A stretch of DNA of 8,084 nucleotides from Sulfurovum sp. (GTDB taxonomy: Bacteria; Campylobacterota; Campylobacteria; Campylobacterales; Sulfurovaceae), in assembly GCA_015661535.1 (NCBI GenBank), contig DQVY01000241.1, positions 1 through 8,084 of the forward strand. The letters are read 5' to 3'. Made by a program: the position numbers and the translations under genes. The notes under the pieces are model-generated. The model saw only the letters and a list, made by a program, of their open reading frames with translations. It did no database searches and had not been told where the DNA came from. Of the stretch, positions 1 through 5,684 are shown in pieces. Positions within the stretch are counted from its first letter, which is position 1; each line of letters opens with the position of its first letter.

Positions 1-387
1 CCTTCTGTCTATGTGGAAGTGTTGAACAAACGTCTCATTGTTTTGGGTGAGGTCAATAAGCCGGGGGTCATACCGATAGACAAAGAGAAAATGACTCTCT
101 TTGAAGCCTTGGCTTTTGCAGGAGACCTGACAGATGCTGCGGTACGAACCAATGTGGTCATACTCTCTAACAGTCCTTCCAAAGGCATACAAATGCGTAC
201 CGTGGACTTGACCAACTTCGATACGATGAAGTATGCCTCTTTAATGTTGAGACCCAATGACATTGTGTATGTACAGCCAAATGAATGGAAAGAATTCAGA
301 GTGGCATCTGACAACTATACGGCACCCTTTGAAACGATCACGAAACTTGCTGCACCATTCGTAACATTGAAGTACTTATTTGACTAA
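1..387 (+). CDS. Polysaccharide export protein, SLBB/Wza-like, C-terminal part (5' end outside window)
   Basis: The frame is open from base 1 (PSVYVEVLNKRL...) to TAA at 385-387, so this is the last 128 codons of a longer gene; the GTG at 13 is internal. Visible residues 10-90 read as an SLBB domain: a strand with VLGEVNKPGVIPI, a helix MTLFEALAFAGDLT, and a closing LRPNDIVYVQP motif. This is the pattern of outer-membrane polysaccharide export proteins (Wza/KpsD family), in which SLBB domains form the periplasmic rings of the export channel for capsule or exopolysaccharide. The tail after the domain (WKEFRVASDN... to KYLFD) has alternating hydrophobic and polar residues and could be the terminal membrane-spanning helix of Wza-type proteins; that is an inference. 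The next gene begins 12 nt downstream on the same strand, so the two are probably co-transcribed. The exact subfamily cannot be set without the N-terminal half. Confidence 0.85.
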   Translation, partial: PSVYVEVLNKRLIVLGEVNKPGVIPIDKEKMTLFEALAFAGDLTDAAVRTNVVILSNSPSKGIQMRTVDLTNFDTMKYASLMLRPNDIVYVQPNEWKEFRVASDNYTAPFETITKLAAPFVTLKYLFD

Positions 388-399
388 ACAATAGGAGAA

Positions 400-885
400 A
401 TGGTGAAGTATATATGGGCCTTTTTGTTTTTACTGGGCCCTGTGTATATCTCTGGCTCCTCTTACATCTTGGTCAATCTCTCTGAACAAAAAGCCTATGC
501 CATTGAAGATGGCTATGTGCTCTTTGAAGGACGCATCTCTTCGGGGAAACCCGGACGGGAAACCCCCGAAGGTGAGTTTAGAATATTGCAAAAGAAACGT
601 GTGCATACATCTAACCTATGGCCCAAACCCAAAGGTGGGGCAAAAATGCCCTATATGATGCGTTTGACCAATGATGGCATCGCCATGCATTTGGGCTACG
701 TACCCAATAAAGCTGCCTCTCATGGCTGTATACGGCTTAAAAAAGGCTTTGCACAGAAGATGTTCAAGTGGGCGAAAGTAGGCACAGCAGTGTATGTAGA
801 AGGGGATGCCGCGCTTTATATGGGTGGACGAAAGTCACATGTGGCGTATGACAGTGATTATGGGGTAGTTGATTTTCATGATTGA
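400..885 (+). CDS. L,D-transpeptidase (YkuD domain), exported
   Basis: A 161-residue protein. An N-terminal hydrophobic stretch (residues 4-20, IWAFLFLLGPVYISG) is a probable signal peptide or membrane anchor. The remainder is a YkuD catalytic domain: ILVNLSEQKAYAI at 23-35, SGKPGRETPEGEF at 48-60, His97 in AMHLG, and the active-site motif SHGCIRL with His108 and nucleophile Cys110. The family makes 3-3 cross-links in peptidoglycan or attaches proteins or glycans to it; some members act as hydrolases. It is a minimal domain with no LysM or other cell-wall-binding module. The start is ambiguous: AGGAG at 393-397 is only 2 nt from ATG 400 but 5 nt from GTG 403, so GTG 403 may be the true start. 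The short gap to the polysaccharide-export gene suggests an envelope operon. The stop is followed within 4 nt by a truncated REP end. Confidence 0.9.
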   Translation: MVKYIWAFLFLLGPVYISGSSYILVNLSEQKAYAIEDGYVLFEGRISSGKPGRETPEGEFRILQKKRVHTSNLWPKPKGGAKMPYMMRLTNDGIAMHLGYVPNKAASHGCIRLKKGFAQKMFKWAKVGTAVYVEGDAALYMGGRKSHVAYDSDYGVVDFHD

Positions 886-888
886 ATG

Positions 889-941
889 TAAAATGCACCA
901 CCCTACGTATGTTAATTTCTATTAAATTCAATGCACCCTAC
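889..941 (-). repeat. Two REP-family ends between convergent genes (truncated copies)
   Basis: Bases 889-906 (TAAAATGCACCACCCTAC) match the outer 18 nt of the long REP seen at 3456-3504 and 8008-8056, then diverge into the end of the L,D-transpeptidase gene. Bases 932-941 (TGCACCCTAC) match the GTAGGGTGCA end of the second REP subfamily (compare 6758-6767). Both point the same way (GTAG head on the minus strand), and neither has its partner hairpin arm. They look like decayed or truncated elements. The second one overlaps the last codons of the minus-strand gene at 928-1494. Confidence 0.7.
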
Positions 942-1494
942 GGAAACTTTTAAGAATCAATACGATCACTATTATTTCGATACCTATGAGTAAAAAATGC
1001 AGATCATAGACTTGTTCCTGCGGGCTTTTTATGCCGTAATATGCGAAAGCTTTATAGAGGAAGTATGAAACTCCCATTCCTGCCAAATAGCCTAACTGTT
1101 TTGCTGTATCAAGTTTGGTTAAAAGGGTATCGGTCTTGAGTAACAGTGTCTCTGCCCGTACCAAATAGCTTCCAAAAACAAAGGTGATCTGGTAGCCAAT
1201 GTAGAGCAGCAGGGCTGTTTGGTAGCTGTAGGATGCATAGATAAAATAGAGCATTGCCAAAAGCAGTACTGCTTCTACAAAAAGAGAGATCTTGAAAAAC
1301 CACGCTGCATTGAGAATATAGTGGTAGAGCCGCGCTACCCCCAGCATGAGAAGTGCGAGTATGACACCACCGAGTGAATAGATGGACGGTTCAAGCGGTG
1401 CATACAGTGTAAAGATTGCACCCACCGACAAACCCAAGAACAAGGAGTTGAAGAATTTGTAGCGGATGAACCATGTGGGTTGGATTTTTAGCAT
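928..1494 (-). CDS. Six-helix integral membrane protein of unknown function
   Basis: I do not recognise the family. The 188-residue product has six hydrophobic segments that should span the inner membrane: about residues 14-33, 38-56, 66-88, 92-112, 134-152 and 165-183. The one extended polar stretch is between helices 4 and 5 (RAETLLLKTDTLLTKLDTAKQ, 113-133). The size and six-helix layout resemble half of an MFS-type transporter, but no diagnostic MFS motif is visible, so no function is assigned. ATG is at 1492-1494; a weak AGGA (minus strand, 1509-1506) lies 11 nt upstream. The last codons, CGT AGG GTG CAT TGA (RRVH), are a REP-family end, so the native C-terminus may have been replaced. 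The gene lies downstream of the TonB receptor on the same strand, separated by 58 nt and a perfect hairpin, so co-transcription is possible but not shown. Confidence 0.7.
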   Translation of the reverse strand: MLKIQPTWFIRYKFFNSLFLGLSVGAIFTLYAPLEPSIYSLGGVILALLMLGVARLYHYILNAAWFFKISLFVEAVLLLAMLYFIYASYSYQTALLLYIGYQITFVFGSYLVRAETLLLKTDTLLTKLDTAKQLGYLAGMGVSYFLYKAFAYYGIKSPQEQVYDLHFLLIGIEIIVIVLILKSFRRVH

Positions 1495-1519
1495 GTTGTA
1501 TTGTATCCTATTTGTTATT

Positions 1520-1549
1520 GTAGGTCGGGATGCCCTTTTCCCGACCTAC
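1520..1549. repeat. Perfect 11-bp hairpin, REP-like (GTAGGTCGGGA family)
   Basis: GTAGGTCGGGA (1520-1530) and TCCCGACCTAC (1539-1549) are a perfect inverted repeat around an 8-nt loop. It starts with the GTAG head seen in the other elements here but has a different stem. It lies 3 nt beyond the stop codon of the TonB receptor. No T-run follows on either strand, so it is not a classical rho-independent terminator, although the stem could still stabilise the receptor mRNA 3' end. Confidence 0.75.
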
Positions 1550-1552
1550 GGA

Positions 1553-3412
1553 TTAGAAGTTGTATTTTAATTTTGCATAAAGACTTGCACCTTCTGCAGC
1601 ATAGTTGTAGACAGATTGGTACTCTTTGTTAAAGATATTTCTTGCATGGAGGTTCAGGTCTACATTTTCTGCAAGTTTTGTTGAAAAATTCAGGTTCCAC
1701 AGCGTGTAGTTTCCTGTGGGTACATTTGAAGCAACCGGATAACCTCCATCAGTATCGAGACGGTCACCAATATATTGGGCATCTATACCAATAGATGAAT
1801 GTGTATCAATATAGTATGAAATGCTGGCATTCAGCGTATCTTTTGCACGTCTTGGAAGGTCTGTGCCATCTTCTTTTTCAAAGTCTATAAGGTGGCTGTA
1901 GTTTGCCGAGAGTATGAGCTTTTCAAGTGGCGCATAGGTACTTGAAATTTCAAGTCCAGAGAATTTTGAAGTACCCTCTATGTTTTGGTAGCCTCCGATA
2001 AAAGTGACAGGGTCAAGGAAATAATCGATCGTATTTTCTACGGTATTGTTAAAGTAAGTAACAGTTAAAAGTTTTTTATAGCCAGCAGAGATGTCGAAAC
2101 CTTTTGTGTAACTTGGGTTCAGCAGACTTCCCGGTGCAGGATTTGCTAGCTGATAAGCACTAGGTGCATCATAAGAGCTGTAGTAGTTCGCAGATGTTTG
2201 AAACCCTTCCATGAAGGTATGGTCATGTTTTACACCGATCTTATAGGTTGTTTTGTTGTCAAAGGCATCATAATTGTCATAGCGGAGGTTGGTTTCAATC
2301 AGGGTATTTTCGTTGATGTTATAGAGGTTTGAAATATAGACCGCTTTGTTTACATACGCAGCCTGGCTTGCAGGAGAATCGTTGTATTGATTGAATCCGT
2401 CTATGTCTTTGTATTCAAGACCGAGGATCACTTTGCCTACAGTGTAGTCATAGGTATTGATGAAAGAGTACTCTTTGAGTATGGCCTTATAGTTATTGAC
2501 AGCATCACCAAAAAACCCTGTGGTAAAATAGCTTCTTTCATACTCACCTTTGCTCGCATGAAGCAGTGCAGTATAGTTGTCTAGTTTAAAATTATAATCT
2601 AAAGCATAGTTACTTTGGTCTCCTGTGGCATTGCTATAGTCATCATTTGCCTGAGCCAATGAAAATGTATCGTCAAATTCTGTTTTTGTTTTGTAGCGGT
2701 TATAGCTTAGTAAAATGTTATTGTTCTCATTGAATGCATAGCCAAATTTTACATTGGCATTTTTGTTTTCATAGGCATCTGCTTCTGCATCTCTTGGTGC
2801 CAATGAAGAAAAACTGTTACTTTGAAGGTAAGAACCCAATACCTGTGCAGTGATCTTTTCATCTTTGTAAGAGAGGTCAGCATCTACCCCTTTTGTATTG
2901 TATGAACCTAAAGAGAGTGCCAATGAACCATGTACACCAGACTTAGGTGTTTTGGTAATGATGTTGATCACACCAGCAGAAGCATTGGAACCCCAGATGG
3001 AACTTGAGCCTCCTTTGATGATCTCTATTTGTTCGATGTTGTTGGTCATGAGACTGTCAAGGAGTGCTCTTCCATCGGTAGTACTGGGGTCATTGAGTCT
3101 CATACCATCCAGGAGAACAAGTACTTTCCCTGAATCCATACCTCTTACAAAAAATGATGTCTGTTGTCCGAGACCTCCTGCTTGCGTGACTTGAATGCCT
3201 GCTTGTGTCTGGATGACCTGTGCCACAGTCTGGTAGCCTTTCTCTTCTATCTCTTCAGCAGTGACGACTGTGATGTTTGCCGTGGTCTCGCTGATGCTTT
3301 GAGAGCTTTTGTTCGTAGAGACCACAGTGATCTCTTCCAATGTTTCTTCTGCGTAGGTCTGTGTTGTAAGTAGTAGTGTTGCCGTGATGAGGCTTAAGGT
3401 TTTTGTTGTCAT
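1553..3412 (-). CDS. TonB-dependent outer-membrane receptor (BtuB-like)
   Basis: A 619-residue receptor when started at ATG 3412. A second in-frame ATG lies four codons upstream (3424), but the minus-strand TGGAAAA at 3423-3417 fits a ribosome-binding site for 3412 and would be coding if 3424 were used. The signal peptide is residues 1-21, with likely cleavage after TYA. A TonB-box-like EITVVS is at 27-32. The plug domain spans about 43-155 with TAEEIEEKGY, SFFVRGMDSG, VLVLLDGMRLND and WGSNASAGVINIITK, the last two typical of the BtuB/Cir-like group. The rest is a 22-strand-type barrel rich in alternating aromatic residues, ending in a terminal Phe (KLKYNF) as expected for BamA-dependent insertion. 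It takes up a scarce ligand across the outer membrane using TonB-ExbBD energy. The substrate is uncertain: the plug resembles cobalamin receptors, but I saw no cobalamin riboswitch upstream and no B12 genes here. Confidence 0.9.
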   Translation of the reverse strand: MTTKTLSLITATLLLTTQTYAEETLEEITVVSTNKSSQSISETTANITVVTAEEIEEKGYQTVAQVIQTQAGIQVTQAGGLGQQTSFFVRGMDSGKVLVLLDGMRLNDPSTTDGRALLDSLMTNNIEQIEIIKGGSSSIWGSNASAGVINIITKTPKSGVHGSLALSLGSYNTKGVDADLSYKDEKITAQVLGSYLQSNSFSSLAPRDAEADAYENKNANVKFGYAFNENNNILLSYNRYKTKTEFDDTFSLAQANDDYSNATGDQSNYALDYNFKLDNYTALLHASKGEYERSYFTTGFFGDAVNNYKAILKEYSFINTYDYTVGKVILGLEYKDIDGFNQYNDSPASQAAYVNKAVYISNLYNINENTLIETNLRYDNYDAFDNKTTYKIGVKHDHTFMEGFQTSANYYSSYDAPSAYQLANPAPGSLLNPSYTKGFDISAGYKKLLTVTYFNNTVENTIDYFLDPVTFIGGYQNIEGTSKFSGLEISSTYAPLEKLILSANYSHLIDFEKEDGTDLPRRAKDTLNASISYYIDTHSSIGIDAQYIGDRLDTDGGYPVASNVPTGNYTLWNLNFSTKLAENVDLNLHARNIFNKEYQSVYNYAAEGASLYAKLKYNF

Positions 3413-3455
3413 AAAATTTTCCATAATGTGTTATTGTATTATCGTATTGTATTTT

Positions 3456-3504
3456 GGTGGGTATTCCCTAAAGGGATACACTTCGATAAAATGCACCACC
3501 CTAC
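3456..3504 (-). repeat. Single long-form REP (GTAGGGTGGTGCA family)
   Basis: On the minus strand the element begins GTAGGGTGGTGCA (3504-3492), runs through a 28-nt insert holding the nested palindrome TCCCTTTAGGGA, and ends TACCCACC (3463-3456). It differs at one position from the 49-nt form at 8008-8056. There is no inverted partner on the expected side. The upstream sequence 3528-3547 (GTAGG...CCACC on the plus strand) may be a badly decayed second element, but this is weak. It lies in the 5' region of the TonB receptor, 44 nt before its likely start. Confidence 0.8.
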
Positions 3505-3568
3505 AATGGATAAATGTGTGTTGAAGGGTAGGCTTTTTAAGTCCACCAAGAAATAGTATCGGGTTGGT

Positions 3569-3736
3569 TCAAGAGGTAAAAGCAGGCGGTGCAGTTTTAT
3601 GTGGTGTCAAAGAATAGGCAAGTTTATGGTACTGATAATTACTGTCGAGTGTACACAACTTATGTAAAGTGGCGTACATTGCGATAACGGTTAAAGTAAA
3701 GTACTGTTTACTGTGTCCACGTAGATGTTTTTTCAT
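3569..3736 (-). CDS. Possible small protein (55 aa) upstream of the TonB receptor
   Basis: Starting at ATG 3736-3734, the frame encodes 55 residues: a basic N-terminus (MKKHLRGHSK), a short hydrophobic stretch (QYFTLTVIAMYATLHKL, 11-27), one Cys at 28, several His and Tyr, and a C-terminus ending PPAFTS. The layout suggests a small membrane-inserted or exported protein. The family is not recognised. In favour: it lies on the receptor strand, and the next REP lies between it and the receptor, the position these elements take after genes elsewhere in the window. Against: no Shine-Dalgarno sequence is visible. A TATAAT lies so close to the ATG (3748-3743) that the message could be leaderless. 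A longer reading from 3802 is unlikely because it would run through the dapD promoter. Without it, 3505-3780 has no other gene. Confidence 0.4.
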   Translation of the reverse strand: MKKHLRGHSKQYFTLTVIAMYATLHKLCTLDSNYQYHKLAYSLTPHKTAPPAFTS

Positions 3737-3758
3737 GTGCGAATTATAGCTCGCATAT
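3735..3758. promoter_or_regulatory. Inverted repeat overlapping a minus-strand -10 box (possible operator)
   Basis: ATGTGCGA (3735-3742) and TCGCATAT (3751-3758) form an 8-bp inverted repeat with one mismatch and an 8-nt spacer. On the minus strand the spacer contains TATAAT (3748-3743), a perfect -10 hexamer. A palindrome centred on a promoter in a divergent gap is a common place for a repressor to bind. The site could control the receptor side, dapD or both. No -35 hexamer is clear, which is usual in Campylobacterota promoters. No regulator is named. Confidence 0.4.
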
Positions 3759-3780
3759 CTTACTATTAAATTAAATAAAG

Positions 3781-3807
3781 TATAATCGCTATAATTATTC
3801 ACAGGAG
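3781..3807 (+). promoter_or_regulatory. Probable dapD promoter (two -10 boxes) and Shine-Dalgarno
   Basis: Two perfect TATAAT hexamers lie at 3781-3786 and 3790-3795, 9 nt apart, after an AT-rich tract (3760-3780). The strong AGGAG at 3803-3807 is 8 nt before the dapD ATG. If the second box is used the leader would be only about 14 nt. There is no good -35 match, as is common for sigma-70 promoters in this phylum. Confidence 0.55.
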
Positions 3808-3815
3808 CACTTAAT

Positions 3816-5009
3816 ATGGCAATTGAAACAGTACAGTCAACAGAGGATTTTAAAGCATTGGTAACAGAAGTTACTTCACAAGCAGGCTACAGAGAGCCTA
3901 TAGCCTTTGGTATCGCAAGGGTAGACAGAGGTCAAAAGAATGCAGAGAAGATCTTGCAGGCAAACTTTGGACTCATTAACTGGAAAGAGAACTTTGGTTC
4001 TGCTGCTGTGTTCATTAAAGCACTGCAAGAGGCTAAAATAGAGGTAGACTTTTCGGGCACTGAATCTGTGGCAACCATTAATGAAAACTTCGTGAACAAT
4101 GCCATGGCAGCCTTTGCACCTTATTTGGCAGAAGCTACGGGTGAGGCACACAAAAATGTACAGGTGATCAAAACACTTGCAAATATGGAAGACATTGGGA
4201 AAAACTTTAGAATTGTCTTTTTGTTTGAAGATGCCAATGCACAGTCGGTTGAAGCAGTATACTTGAAACTCTATGCACTCTCTCAAAGCAAAGCAGAACT
4301 TAGAAAAGTAAATCTTAATGGCGCCTTTGGCATCTTGTCAAATGTGGCATGGGTAGGGAACACGCCGTATGAGCTTGACTACCTGAGAGAGAACGAGATA
4401 GAGATGAAACTCAACGGTACCTATCCAACGGTAGACTCTGTCGATAAATTCCCAAGATTCTTACAGCATATCATCCCTGCGGACAATACAAGAATTCTTG
4501 AAGCCTCTAAAGTACGAATGGGTGCACAATTGGCTGCGGGTACTACAGTGATGCCGGGTGCTTCATACATCAACTTTAACGCGGGTACGCTTGGTCCTGT
4601 GATGGTTGAAGGGCGTATCTCTTCTTCTGCGATCGTGGGTGCGGGTTCAGATGTTGGTGGCGGAGCGAGTATCTTGGGTGTACTGAGTGGTACAGACGGG
4701 AATCCTATCAGCATTGGTGAGAACACATTACTTGGGGCAAACTCAACCTGTGGTATTCCTCTTGGTGATGCCTGTATTATTGATGGTGGTTTGGCTGTTT
4801 TTGCAGGGACAAAAGTGAAGGTACATCCAGATGAGTTGACGAAGATCGCTGCGGCAAATCCGGAGGCGAAACTTGAAGGAAAAACGACGTTTAGAGCAGA
4901 TGAGTTACAAGGACTTTCCGGGCTTCATTTCAGACAAGATTCTACTACAGGTGAGATCATTGTCAGACGCAGTACGCGTGAAGTGGTCTTGAATGAGGAT
5001 CTGCATTAA
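3816..5009 (+). CDS. dapD: 2,3,4,5-tetrahydropyridine-2,6-dicarboxylate N-succinyltransferase
   Basis: A 397-residue cytosolic enzyme of the succinylase branch of lysine synthesis. It transfers succinyl from succinyl-CoA to tetrahydrodipicolinate, leading to meso-diaminopimelate for peptidoglycan and to lysine. The N-terminal 200 residues are the extended domain of the Campylobacterota-type DapD (for example REPIAFGIARVDRG at 26-39), longer than the enterobacterial enzyme of about 274 residues. From about 215 the sequence is a left-handed beta-helix of the hexapeptide acyltransferase type: RMGAQLAAGTTVMPGASY (234-251), NFNAGTLGP (253-261), VEGRISSSAIVGAGSDVGGG (264-283) and GENTLLGANSTCGIPLGD (301-318). 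The start is fixed by AGGAG at 3803-3807. The gene is preceded by its own promoter and followed after 31 nt by a REP pair, so it may be monocistronic. It is the only dap gene in the window. Confidence 0.95.
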   Translation: MAIETVQSTEDFKALVTEVTSQAGYREPIAFGIARVDRGQKNAEKILQANFGLINWKENFGSAAVFIKALQEAKIEVDFSGTESVATINENFVNNAMAAFAPYLAEATGEAHKNVQVIKTLANMEDIGKNFRIVFLFEDANAQSVEAVYLKLYALSQSKAELRKVNLNGAFGILSNVAWVGNTPYELDYLRENEIEMKLNGTYPTVDSVDKFPRFLQHIIPADNTRILEASKVRMGAQLAAGTTVMPGASYINFNAGTLGPVMVEGRISSSAIVGAGSDVGGGASILGVLSGTDGNPISIGENTLLGANSTCGIPLGDACIIDGGLAVFAGTKVKVHPDELTKIAAANPEAKLEGKTTFRADELQGLSGLHFRQDSTTGEIIVRRSTREVVLNEDLH

Positions 5010-5016
5010 GATTTGA

Positions 5017-5034
5017 ATATATTGTATAATATAT
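5017..5034. other. AT-only hairpin after dapD containing a TATAAT
   Basis: ATATATT (5017-5023) and AATATAT (5028-5034) are a perfect 7-bp inverted repeat around GTAT. There is no GC in the stem and no T-run, so it is a poor terminator. The contained TATAAT (5025-5030) could be a -10 box for the S4 gene, but no -35 is apparent. Functional meaning is uncertain. Confidence 0.25.
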
Positions 5035-5040
5035 AGAATT

Positions 5041-5171
5041 GTAGGGTGGTGCATTTTATCGAAGTGTATCCTTTTAGGGAATGCCCACCGAATATGCCAT
5101 GATGGTTTTGAAGAAAATAGTTTGTTTCAGCAATGATTGTTAAAAAGGTGGGCACAAGTGCGCCACCCTAC
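5041..5171 (+). repeat. Inverted REP pair (BIME-like), copy B
   Basis: The left element 5041-5089 has head GTAGGGTGGTGCA, a 28-nt insert with an inner palindrome, and end TGCCCACC. The right element 5147-5171 is inverted: GGTGGGCA, loop CAAG, then TGCGCCACCCTAC. The 57-nt spacer (5090-5146) is related to that of copy C at 5515-5570. The outer ends can pair over 13 bp with one G-T pair, so the unit can fold either as two hairpins or as one long stem. It fills most of the gap between dapD and the S4 gene. Confidence 0.85.
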
Positions 5172-5223
5172 GAAGAGTAATTGTATTCATTTTCATATGA
5201 ACGTGGAAACAAAAAGGAAAAAT

Positions 5224-5469
5224 ATGCGTGTAGATAAATGGTTGTCGGCTGTGAATGTGGTGAAGCGTCGTACGATCGCTACAGATATGTTGAAGTCCGG
5301 GGTTGTTTTTATTAATGATCTGAAGGCTAAGGCTTCTAAAGATGTGAAGATCGGGGATAAGATCACTATTGAGTATTTGAAAGGTCCAAAGTCTTATGAG
5401 GTCTTGCAGATACCTAAGACCAAGACCATACCAAAATCACAAAAAGAAGAGTATGTAAAAGAGCTGTAG
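5224..5469 (+). CDS. S4-domain RNA-binding protein (Hsp15/RqcP-like)
   Basis: An 81-residue protein from ATG 5224, with AGGA at 5215-5218 (5-nt spacing). The open frame extends upstream to 5137, but that part is REP sequence and has no conserved character. The S4 fold fills most of the protein: MRVDKWLSAVNVVKRRTIA (1-19), GVVFINDLKAKASKDVKIGD (25-44) and a closing ITIEYLKGPKSYEVLQIP (46-63). It resembles the small S4 protein of Helicobacter and the Hsp15/RqcP group, which bind stalled 50S subunits carrying peptidyl-tRNA and help rescue or tail the nascent chain. That role is inferred from the family. The short lysine-rich tail (KTKTIPKSQKEEYVKEL) is also like RqcP-type proteins. The stop codon TAG is part of the GTAG head of the next REP. 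The gene is flanked on both sides by similar REP pairs in direct orientation. Confidence 0.85.
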   Translation: MRVDKWLSAVNVVKRRTIATDMLKSGVVFINDLKAKASKDVKIGDKITIEYLKGPKSYEVLQIPKTKTIPKSQKEEYVKEL

Positions 5470-5595
5470 GGTGGCGCATTTTATCGAAGTGTATCCCTTT
5501 AGGAAATGCCCACCACATAAATAATATGCTTTGGAAGTAAAATAGTTTATTGTAAAATAACTGTTAAGAAGGTGGGCACAAGTGCACCACCCTAC
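5466..5595 (+). repeat. Inverted REP pair (BIME-like), copy C
   Basis: The left element 5466-5514 differs from copy B at three of 49 positions. The right inverted element 5571-5595 is GGTGGGCA-CAAG-TGCACCACCCTAC. The spacer 5515-5570 shares blocks with copy B, such as AAAATAGTTT and TGTTAA just before the right element. The TAG of the first four bases (GTAG) is the stop codon of the S4 gene. Homology to copy B continues about 25-35 nt past the right end. Confidence 0.85.
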
Positions 5596-5611
5596 GTAGA
5601 GTAGTTAAGCA

Positions 5612-5632
5612 TTCTCACGTACAACGTGGGAA
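5612..5632. repeat. Short palindrome TTCTCACGT-ACA-ACGTGGGAA
   Basis: Nine-base arms (5612-5620 and 5624-5632) pair with one T-G pair around a 3-nt loop. A decayed version (TTTTCATATGAACGTGGAAA, about 5192-5211) occupies the same position after copy B. It resembles the widespread TTCCCACG/CGTGGGAA type of intergenic palindrome; that resemblance is from memory. Confidence 0.5.
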
Positions 5633-5641
5633 AGAGTGAGT

Positions 5642-5669
5642 AGCAGTGAGCAGTGAGCAGTGAGCAGTG
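5642..5669 (+). repeat. Tandem repeat, four perfect copies of the 7-mer AGCAGTG
   Basis: Units at 5642-5648, 5649-5655, 5656-5662 and 5663-5669 are identical. They are preceded by the degenerate GAGTGAGT and followed by a run of A and the AAGGA ribosome-binding site of trpD. Copy number could vary by slipped-strand pairing, changing the leader length 15 nt before the trpD start rather than the reading frame. Confidence 0.85.
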
Positions 5670-5684
5670 AAAAAAAGGAACATG

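Noticed and set aside
1520..1549. Rho-independent terminator
   Set aside because: The stem is perfect, but no run of T follows on either strand, so it is listed as a REP-like palindrome.
3569..3802. Longer 77-codon reading of the small ORF
   Set aside because: Its first 22 codons run through the TATAAT boxes and the Shine-Dalgarno region of dapD on the opposite strand. The shorter start at 3736 is more credible.
3413..3815. Cobalamin riboswitch upstream of the BtuB-like receptor
   Set aside because: The region is taken up by a REP, a possible small ORF and AT-rich promoter sequence. No B12-box-like conserved core was found on the minus strand.
4421..4726. Minus-strand open frame inside dapD
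   Set aside because: It is a shadow of the dapD beta-helix region, with no ribosome-binding site or recognisable domain. The other open frames antisense to trpD, lptB and the receptor are treated the same way.
5137..5223. N-terminal extension of the S4 protein
   Set aside because: It is translated REP sequence without conserved character, and a good ribosome-binding site precedes ATG 5224.
5041..5595. CRISPR array or insertion sequence
   Set aside because: The repeats are inverted pairs of hairpins with related spacers and no transposase gene. There are no regularly spaced direct repeats of CRISPR size.
5667..5684. GTG 5667 as the trpD start
   Set aside because: It is the end of the last 7-bp tandem unit and lacks an upstream ribosome-binding site, whereas AAGGA at 5675-5679 is well placed for ATG 5685.
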